From NCBI RefSeq assembly GCF_025532145.1, contig NZ_ARXS01000002.1, forward strand, positions 1 through 64,000: a stretch of 64,000 nt of DNA. The letters are read 5' to 3'. The DNA comes from Alloalcanivorax balearicus MACL04 (GTDB lineage Bacteria; Pseudomonadota; Gammaproteobacteria; Pseudomonadales; Alcanivoracaceae). Every line of letters begins with the position of its first letter. Within the stretch, counting starts at the first letter, position 1. The position numbers were made by a program, and so were the translations under genes. The notes beneath the pieces are model-generated. The model was not told the origin of the DNA. It ran no database searches and saw only the letters and a list, made by a program, of their open reading frames with translations. This document shows positions 25,160 through 35,100 of the stretch, one piece after another.

Positions 25160-25911
25160 TCCCTGGATTCTCCTTGGCAGGATGGCGTGCCCGGATGGAG
25201 TAGCAGTGTGATCGGTTGCGGCATGCCGGGCGGCGGTGGAGGCAGGATCAGATCCTTGAAGCTGGCGCGGACGCTTGCTCCCCACCGTGCCTCGGCGTCG
25301 CCGTCCGGAAAGTGCACCCGGGTTACCCGGCCTTGAGGGTCGGCCCACAATTGCACCGCCAGGCGAAACTGTCCCAGTTGTTCCGGTTGATGGCGACACA
25401 GGCCGGTCAGCACCGATTGTTGCAGTGAGCGGGCATAAGCGGGCGGCACCACGGATCGAGTCTTGGATGCGACGGTTTTGGCGTCGTCGTGCTGGGCAGG
25501 TACCAGCGTCAGGGCGGAATCGGTCAACCGGCGGCTGGTCAGCCCGGTACCGTTCAGCAATATCGTCAACGCCTGATCCGGAGGGAAATGGCCCCGTACG
25601 GCGCTGGCGGTTTTGTCCTGGATGCGATCACTGGTAACCAAGATCGATATCCCCGTTTGCTCACTGAAAGTCTCCAACGACAGCGGTAAAGGCTGCGCGG
25701 GAAGATCAAAAAAGGGGGCGCCGTCATTGGCGTAACCGGCCAGGGTCGATGCCAGCATCAATCCCGTCCCCACCAGCCGCAACAAACGGAGAAAGAGGCT
25801 CCGGTCGGCGAAAGAGGCGGTGATCGTCACGGGAAAGACGGCACTGGCATGGTCACCTGTAGACACTGCATCCGGGTCTTGAACCGGTGGATTCAATCCG
25901 TGCTCCACCAT
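25156..25911 (-). CDS. STN-domain signalling protein without barrel (VreA-like)
   Basis: About 251 residues. A hydrophobic signal region (SLFLRLLRLVGTGLMLASTLAG) precedes an STN domain (LPLSLETFSEQTGISILVTSDRIQDKTASAVRG) and a C-terminal domain with a TonB-like beta pattern (LAVQLWADPQGRVTRVHFPDG and ILPPPPPGMPQPITLLLHPG). STN domains at the front of FecA-type receptors contact FecR. Here there is no plug or barrel, as in VreA of P. aeruginosa, so the signal must come from something other than a transported siderophore. The start at 25911 is uncertain; GTG or later starts are possible. Confidence 0.8.
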   Translation of the reverse strand: MVEHGLNPPVQDPDAVSTGDHASAVFPVTITASFADRSLFLRLLRLVGTGLMLASTLAGYANDGAPFFDLPAQPLPLSLETFSEQTGISILVTSDRIQDKTASAVRGHFPPDQALTILLNGTGLTSRRLTDSALTLVPAQHDDAKTVASKTRSVVPPAYARSLQQSVLTGLCRHQPEQLGQFRLAVQLWADPQGRVTRVHFPDGDAEARWGASVRASFKDLILPPPPPGMPQPITLLLHPGTPSCQGESRE

Positions 25912-25981
25912 GCAGGCTCTGTATGTCAAATCCGTGTCGTGCACTGTAGAACCCGACACTGCCTGGATTGTGCCCCTTGAT

Positions 25982-26010
25982 GAACTTTCCGTGAAAAAAC
26001 GGCGGTCGTG
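25982..26010 (+). promoter_or_regulatory. Candidate ECF-type promoter of tpsA
   Basis: GAACTT (25982-25987) and GTCGTG (26005-26010) are separated by 17 bases, the usual geometry of ECF-sigma promoters. The element contains CTTTCCGTGAA, shared with the tpsB upstream region. It lies about 180 bases before the tpsA start, in the 279-base gap between the divergent STN and tpsA genes. No other feature is clear in the gap. Confidence 0.4.
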
Positions 26011-26190
26011 GGGCGGGCCGATCATCTTTCTCACAAAGACCGTTCACGCTGGAGCCGATGCCGCGCCGGGGGCCGTTGGGGTTGTGCCGTGGCCGCCGTC
26101 GCTAGCGTGTAGGGATGCGGGGCGCGCCCGTCGCGTGCACCGCCATCGCCTTGGTGGTCGTCCACAGTCGTTGTTGAGAGCGCCTATTTC

Positions 26191-29100
26191 ATGCTGATGA
26201 AAAACACCAGACCGGCCCGTCGCACTCCGGTACGTTCCGTGATTTCCCGCAAGCCGCTGGCTCTGGCCGTGGCCTCGATTCTGGCGGTGGGCGCCGGGCA
26301 GGCCGACGCCGGTTCACGCCCGTTCAGTGCCGAGTGGTTCAGCGCCATGCGTTCCGGCACCGCGCAACCGCGCCCGGGTAACGGCGTGGGGACACCGCCG
26401 CCGCTGTCACAGCAGCAGCGCGCCCGCGAACAACTGCAACACTCGATCAACAACCTCGGCCGCACCGCCGCTGCCGTTGCCGCCCAGAGAGCGGCTCAGG
26501 AAGCGGCTCGCAGGGCCGCCCAGCAGGCCGCCTCAAACATTCCCAACGGCCTCGGTGAAGGTGGCCTCAAGGTCGATGTGAACCCGGACACCGCCGGCTG
26601 GCTCAATGCCGAGGACCCGACCCAGACCACCAAGGACGGCCACACCACCGTCAGCATCGGACAAACCGCCGACAAGGCCATCCTCAACTGGGAGACCTTC
26701 AACGTCGGCCGCGACACCACCGTGGACTTCGACCAGCAAGCCAACTGGGCGGTGCTGAACCGGGTCAACGACCCCAGCGCTCGCCCCAGCCAGATCCAGG
26801 GCCGGCTCCAGGGCGACGGCACGGTGATGATCGTCAACCGCAACGGTGTGGTGTTCAGCGGCTCAAGTCAGGTCAACGTACGCAACCTGGTGGCCGCCGC
26901 CGCCGACATCAGCGACGAACAATTCACCGAACGCGGCCTGTACATCGACACCAACGGCTCCCAGCCCACCTTCACCGACGCCGCCGGCAACGTGACGGTG
27001 GACGCTGGCGCCCGCATCACCACCCACGAACCGGAATCGGTGACCCAGGGCGGCGGCTATGTGCTGCTGATGGGCCGGGAGGTGAACAACGCCGGGGAAA
27101 TCACTACCCGCCGGGGCCAGACCACCCTGGCCGCCGGTGAGGATTTCTACATTCGCAAGGGCGCGGGCACCGAAGCCAACCAGGCCTCCACCACCCGTGG
27201 CAACGAAGTGGCCAGCACCTGGGAAGCCGGCAGCGACGCCGGCACCGTCACCAATGAAGGCCTGATCGTGGCGCGGGAAGGGGACATCACCCTCACCGGT
27301 CATGACGTGCGCCAACAGGGCGTGGCCATGGCCACCACCACGGTGAACACCCGGGGCACCGTCCATCTGCTCAACTCGGCCAGCGACGCCGAAGGCAAGG
27401 TGACTCTGGGCGAGGGGGCGGTGACCACGGTGGTGATCGAGGACGACGGCGAGACCGCCCTGGACAATCAGCGCGACGCCTTGATCGAGTCGTCGGCGGA
27501 ACTGGATGGCCTGCGTGATGACATGATCACCGGCGCCTTCGACAACATCGGGCTGATGTCCGACCGCCGCGACCAGTCCCGGGTGGAAATCGTCTCCGGC
27601 GGCGACGTGGTGTTCGAGAAGGATTCCCTGACCCTGGCCACCGGCGGCCAGATCGCCGTGGACGCTGGCCGCCGCACCCACCTGAACGCGGGCTCGGAAC
27701 TGGACGTGTCCGGCTCCTTGGGTGTGAAGGTGGCGATGGAATCCAACAACGTCCTGATCAACGTGCAGGGTAATGAGCAGCGGGATTCTCCGGACAACCG
27801 CGATAACGGCGGACTCAACAATGGCGATGTCTGGGTCGATCGCCGCAACCTGATCTTCGTGCCCGCCGGCACCGGCGGCTACGAAACGGATCGGTGGTAT
27901 ACAGCCGGCGGTCTGTTGGAAGTGAGCGGCTACCTGGATACCCAGGGCCACGGCATCGGGGAATGGTCGGCGGCGGGCGGCACCGTGCTGCTCGGCGGCA
28001 GTGAAGTGGTGACCCAGACCGGCTCGTCGGTGAACCTGTCCGGCGGTACCCTTGATGTGCAGACCGGCTATATCGCCAAAACCTGGCTCAAAGGCGCCGA
28101 CGGCAGACTGTACGACGCCGCCACCGCCCCGGCGAGCATGCTTTACACGGGTATCTATCAGGGCTATGAACGGGTCAGCGAACGCTGGGGGCAAACCGAC
28201 GCCTGGCGCAATCCGCTGATCGCGCCGGAGCGTCAACTGGAAAACGGCTACACCGTGGGCCGCGACGCCGGCACCCTGATCATCAACGCCCCCACCGCCG
28301 TGCTGGAGGGCGACATCGTCGCCGAAGTATTCCAGGGCGAGCGCCAGAACCAGGCCCAGGACGCCGGCCGGGACAGCTACCAGCAAGCGCAGAACCGGGT
28401 GGCCCGCCGTGGCCGCCTGGCGGTGGGGCGTTATGGCCAGTACGGCCTGGAAAACGCCTACGGCAGCGACATCCGCATCGGTGAGTTCGACGACATCAGC
28501 GAACAGCTCACCCTGGAATCCGACCTCAGCGAACGGCTCAATACCGTGTGGCTGGACGCCAACCGTTTGAATGAACAGAGCCTCGGTGGCCTGGATCTGG
28601 TGTCTGGTGGCAGCATTGCGGTGGAGAACGACCTGACCCTGGCCGAGGGCGGGCAGTTGCGTCTGGTGTCCGGGCAGTTGGAGGTGGATGCCTCCGTCAC
28701 CGCCCGGGGGGGCGATATCACGCTGACCAACATTCTGACACCGGACGGTGTCGTCAACACGACCCCGATTGCTTTCACGGACGAAGATGGAAACAGCGAA
28801 TTGCGTCTGAGCGAAAACGGGCAGTTGGATACCCGTGGCCTGTGGAGCAACGGCCTGTTGGAAAGCGGTGAGAACTGGAAGCAGGCCTATGTGGATGGCG
28901 GCGATGTCACCATCGAAGGCACTCAGGACGTGACTCTGGCGGAAGGCAGCCTGGTTGATGTGTCTTCCGGGGCCGCCTTGAAGGCGGACGGAGAACAGCT
29001 GGGAGGGCGTGGCGGGGACATCACCCTGAGTGCCAGTGTGGCATTGAACAGCAGTACCGCCCCGGATGCCGCTTTGAGCACAAACGGTACCCTCAGAGGT

Positions 29101-32100
29101 TATGGCGTGGACGGCGGCGGCGTGCTGACCATTGAATCCGGGCAGGGTCAGGCCATTGTCCTCGGTGGCACGCCCGGGAATAGCGAAGAGGCTTCCGGCG
29201 AGGAACCGGCGTCGATGTTGAGGCTGGATGAGGCGTTGCTGCAAAGCGGCTTCAGTGCCTATGACATCAACGGACGTGGAGGCTTGACGGTGTCCGGAGA
29301 CGCTGATTTGGCGGTGATGATGCCGGTTTTGCGTCGTACGGATCAGGCCGCGCGGGCCAATAGCCTTAACCAGGCTTTGGCACTCTGGCTGCCACCGCTC
29401 TATCTGGAGGACCCCCTGGCCGGCACCGCGCAACAGCGCCGAGGAGCCAGCCTGACCTTGACCTCGGAACGGCGTGGTGTTTTCGGCGACATTCAGGTTC
29501 AGAGTGGGGCTGAAATCAGCGTCGATCCGGGGCAGTCCATAGTGATTTCCGGTGGCAACACCGTTGCCGTGGAAGGCACCCTGAGAGCGCCCGGCGGAGA
29601 GATCGCGATTCTGTCGAGCTCTTATCCGGGCACCGAAGGGACCCTGGTGATCGGCGAGACGGCGGTGCTGGACGCGGCGGGCCGGGCCTATGTGATGACC
29701 GGGCCGGCCGGGCGCCGTTATGGTGAAGTCTGGGATGGCGGCACCGTGACTCTCGGCGCGTACCGCCCCGAGGAGATGAACAGTGGCACGGGTTTTCTTG
29801 AGTTGAGCGATGCGTTCGTGGTGGTACGCGAAGGCGCTTTGATCGACGTATCCGGTACCCGTGCGGATCTGGATCTGGGAACGTCCGGATCGACCTCCGT
29901 GGCAAGTTCGGGAGGCGGTCTGGCGATGCGTTCCACATCGGGTATCTATTTCGACGGTACGCTCCGTGCCGATGCCGGTGGTGATGACGCAGACGGTGGT
30001 CGCCTTGATCTGATGCTCGAGGGCCGTGGCGTTAATACCTCGGACCCCGACGATCCGCGCGCGGTTCTACGCAACATTACCATCAGTCAGAACGGTGATT
30101 CCGGTTACGGCGAGGAACTGGCTTTTGGCCAGGCCCGGATCGCGGTGGGTGATCTTGAGAACACGGGTATTGACCATCTCGCGCTCTGGGCCCGGGACGG
30201 TATTCTCTTCGAGGGAGACACTGATCTGGCGCTGCCCGGCAGCCTGTCTCTGACCGCCGCCACCATCGCCGCGTCACCGGACACGCCGGATATCGCCGTT
30301 GCTCTGGACGCTCCCCATGTGGCTCTGGCGGGCCGGACGACCTTGCCTGCCGGTGGCGATGCTGGCGGGGTGTTTCCTCGTCTCGATTACGATAACTGGG
30401 CGCCGTTATCGGCAGCGACGTCTGATTCCAGCCGTTTCACGGTGACCGCGGATCTTATTGATCTGGGGGAAGGCGCTCTGACATTCGGGGCCCAGGGACG
30501 CTATGAAACGCCCGCCGGGTATGCCGAGGTGGATCTACCGGGTTTTGCCTCCGTGACGTTACACAGCCGCGGTGATATCCGCCTTACCAACGCGGACGTG
30601 ATGACCGGCAAAGAACTGCGTTTTATCTCCGAGCGATTGTACCCCACCACGCACAGCTCGAACCTGATCCGTGTGGGGCTCAGCGGTGAAGGGCGTGATG
30701 CTGATCCGATCGAAGATGCGGTGTTGCGTTTCGAAAGAGAAGGGGAAGGGGACGTGGCGGCGCCACTGTCCGCGTTCGGCTTCCTTACCCTGCAGGCGCC
30801 GCGAATTGAGCAGGCCGGCGTGCTATTGGCACCGTTGGGAAGGATCGACTTCTCCCGGGATGGGACGGAACGGAATCTGAAGTACAACACGTCTCCCCGG
30901 TATTTCAGCAATCTGGACATGGACGTGCAGCTCGAGGCCGGCAGTATCACCTCGATCAGCGCCGCCGGTTTAGTGTTGCCCTACGGTTATACCGCCGACG
31001 GATTGAAATACTTCTATAACGGTTCCGAGGTGGTTTACGACAGGTCCGGTGGCGCTGGCAGCCAAGGTGATGAACAGTCTCAGAGGGCCTGGGGCGGCAT
31101 CTACTTCGATTCCCGAACCTTCGCGGCCAGCGAGGGCGCCGTGGTCGACGTCAGTGCCGGCGGAGAGCTGAGAGGCGTGGGGTTCACCTCCGGACGGGGC
31201 GGATCCGTGGACATCCTTAATACCGCTCTGGTCAATGCGTCCCCCTGGCACGCCGGTGACAGCAATGCCCGGGTTTACGCTATCGTCCCCGGTCTGGCCG
31301 AGGGCCAGGCCCCTCTCGACCCGGCCCTGGATACGGGTTCCAAGGTGGGACAACAGATCACCATTGGCGACGGTGTGCCCGGCCTGGCGGCGGGCACCTA
31401 TACTCTGCTTCCAGCGGAATACGCCTTGATGCCCGGCGGGTTCCGGGTGGAACTGGGGAGTGACGCCGCCCAATACGCCGTACCCGGTATTGCCACGGCG
31501 GCCCCGGGTGTGTATCGGACCGCGGTGGAAACCACCAATGCCCTTACCGGGACAGTCGGAAAACTGCCGTTATGGGCTTCGGTGATGTCCGGCGATACGG
31601 TGCGCCGCTACGCCAGCTATAACGAAACCACCTTGTCCCAATGGATGGCCACGCAGTTGGCGCGTTTCGGCGATACCTCGATCATGCAGCCTTTGCTTCC
31701 GGAACAGGCTCGCCCGCTGGTGTTCGATTTCACCAATGCGGAGCTGACCGGGAAGGCGGCCTTCCAATTCGCGGGAACCCTGGTGAACGAACGGGTGGAG
31801 GGCGGCCGTGGTGGATTGATCTCGTTCCATGGCAACCACCTGGAAGTACTGGGTGAGGGCAGTGACGGCACGGATGACCGTGTTTCCCTCGATGCCGACC
31901 AATTGAACGATCTGGACGCCAGCGTGCTGGCCTTGGGTTTGACACCACCCGGGGCCATTGGAACTGCGGGCTCATCGGGTAGCACGACAGTGCGCTCCGG
32001 GGCCACTTTGCGCGCCGGGACTCTGTTGCTGGCCGGTAATGGCGCGGACGCGGTGGTGGTGGAATCCGGCGCGGTCCTGGACAGCCGGGAACGGGGTTCG

Positions 32101-35100
32101 GCCGGCTGGACCGCGGAAAATGGTTTTCTGATCGACACTAATAGTGGTACCGGTCTGTTGGTGGTCAGTAACGATCTGATGCAGCTCGGCGCGGCCGAAG
32201 GTCCTGGCAGTGTGCGTATTGAGGATGGGGTGGCGCTACACGGTGAAGGCACCGTGGCGCTGGCGGCCCCCGGCGGTATCACCGTCGGCGATATCGATCT
32301 GAGCGCAAAGGATCTGCTGCTCTCGCTGGAAGACATTAATATCGGCACAGACGATGCCTTGGCCGAGGCGGAGGCGCGGGGTGTGCTGTCCGACGGCTGG
32401 CGGCTGAACCAAGGTATCCTGGATGGTTTGCTCGCTTTGGGTGAACTTGAGAGCTTCAGTTTGCAGGCGGCCGGCGCCATTAATTTCTTCGGTCCCGTGA
32501 CTTTGGATACCTACGACCCCGCCACCGGCGAATCCCGCGCCGCCCTGCGTTTTATCTCCCCGGCCATTTACGGTCTGGGCGGTGAAGGCGACACCGTGAC
32601 GATCCGTACCGACCGCTTCAACTGGAGCGGGCTGGGTGAAAATTGGGGGACCCCTTCCGTTCCGGACTATGTCTCGGTGACGCCGGGCGAGGTTATCGAT
32701 GGCGGCGCGGGGACCGGCAGCGGCGGCTTCCTGGTGGACGCCAATGAAGTGGTGTTTGGCTTCAATGGTCTGGTGGGTGAGCAAACCGCCAACGCCACCC
32801 TGGAGCGTCTGATGCTGGGCTTCGGTGAGGTCACTTTCCAGGCGCGGGAAAGGATCACCAGCGACCTGTACGGCGCTTTGTCCGTTTACCGGCAGGATAG
32901 CGATGGCACACGCAGCGGCGGTAATCTGACCCTGAGCTCCCCGGTGCTCACCGGCCAGGCCGGTTCCGAAATGACCTACCGGACCGGCGGCAACCTGCTG
33001 GTTACCCGGCCTGCCGATGCAGCCGCCGTGGACCCGGCGGACCTGGATCTGGGCGCTCAACTGACCTTGGAAGGCAACAGTGTCCGTGTCGAGGGCAGCA
33101 TCATCGCCCCTAGCGGCAAGGTGGCCATCGAAGCCACCGAGGATCTGCTGCTGGCCGACGGCAGCCTGATCAACGTGGCTGGCCGGGCGGTGGAGTTTTT
33201 CGATGTCACCCGGTACAGCTTCGGCGGCGCGGTCAGCCTGGAAAGCGTTGAAGGCAATGTCCAGCAGGTCGCGGGCTCCCGTATCGATGTGTCCGCGCCA
33301 TACAGCGACGCGGGCAAACTGGAAGCCACCGCCGTCAACGGCACCGTGGACCTGGCTGGTGAGCTGGTTGCTCGTAATCCCGAGGAGGACCCGGAAGGGG
33401 AGGGCGAAGGCGGCACCCTACGTATCAAGGCCAATACCTTGCCCGGTTTCGTGGCGCTCAATCAACGCCTCACCGACGGCGGCTTTGATTACCTGCGCGG
33501 CTTCGAAACCAACGAAGGCGACCTGACTCTGGACGAGGAAGTCCGCGCCCGCCATATCGAGGCCACCACCAATGGCGGCGACCTGATCGTCAACGGCAAT
33601 CTGCGTGCCGGTGGTAAGTACGCCGGCAGTATCTACCTGGCCGCCGCCAATGATCTACGGGTGGAGGACAGCGCGACCCTGGACGCCAGTGGCGACACCC
33701 TGAAAGTGGATAGTCATGGTGACCCCATCGAGGGCAGCAACCGGGCCATCATCAACCTGACCAGCCGGGACGGCCGTTTGGCGCTGGGCGATAACGTCAC
33801 TCTGGATGTGGGCGCTGGTGGCGAAGCCCGTGGCACCATCGACCTGAATGCCCACCGCCTGGGCGATCCATCTGAAACATCGGCAACGGGTAATGACGTA
33901 GCGGTGGATGCCGGTGACAACCTGACGGTGAACGGTGCCAAGCGGGTGTCGGTGAACGGATTCTGGACCTACGATGACGCCCCGGATGATCCTGAGAACA
34001 AAAACACCCAGGTTGTCGACCAGGATTGGTTGGATAAAACGAAAGAGAGAGTGCCTGAAGGTGAGGAAGAAAATCCGCATTGGGATGGTCTTGATGGTGT
34101 CCATGAGCATAGCAAGGACTTCATCAACGCGGCCCTGGCCAACGACGAGTTGCAACAGCGCTTGGTGAGCCTGAAAGACGCCGCCGGCGAGGTCTTCTCT
34201 CTGCGCCCGGGCGTGGAGATCGTCTCCGCCACCGAGGACGGCAATCTGCGTATCGATGGTGATCTGGATTTTGCCGGATACCGCTACGGACCGGACGCCG
34301 ATGATGCTGTGTACGGTAGCGGCACCGCCGGGGTGTTCGTGATGCGCGCCGGGGGTGACCTTGATGTGAATGGCAATGTCACCGATGGTTTCTATCGGCC
34401 ACCGACCACTCCGGATGACAGATATCCCGTTGATTTCGAACTGCCCGACGGACTGCTGGATAATCGCGGCCAATTAACGGAGAGCTACACTTTGTCCGAG
34501 CAGCTGATCCTGGCTGCCGGCTGGAATTTGGGCGTTGTATATGACACGGGTGGCACTCTGCCTTTTGATCTGACTGTGACTAGGCATCTGCAATTGATGA
34601 ATGCCGATGCCCAGGTTCCCGTCGATATCACCGTGAACAATCGCACAAGATTGGCTAACACGACCCTGGATCAAGGCGTCATTTTGCTCTCGGAACCAGT
34701 AACGGATGCCCGGACCGGGGTGACCTACAGTGATGTGATCGACGCCGGTACGACCCTTGGAATGATCACTTTGCCGGTGGGGTCGGTAGTTCGGGCGGGG
34801 AGCGCATTTTCCGGAAGAGCTGTTGCTATTAGCTTTGACGGCGCTGTTGTCATCCCGGCGGGGAACGAGTTGGCTGGCTTGGGAGTCTCGAGTGCGGATG
34901 AATTCAATAGCCCCATCGAGTTGAACGTCGGCGATACGCTGCCCGCCGGGTTGGCTGTCTCCTCATTCGGCGGTGGCGAGCAGGAACAGATCATCTGGCC
35001 GCTGGCGGCGCTGTTGCCGGAAGGAATGCAAAGCTGGGATCTGAAGCTGGTCGCCGGCGCGGACCTGGCCGCGGCGGACCGCCGTTCAACACTCGAGGGT

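Noticed and set aside
26863-29433. An 856-codon open frame on the minus strand inside tpsA
   Set aside because: The translation is rich in His, Gly and Gln with no known motif, as expected of an antisense frame in GC-rich DNA; tpsA explains the region.
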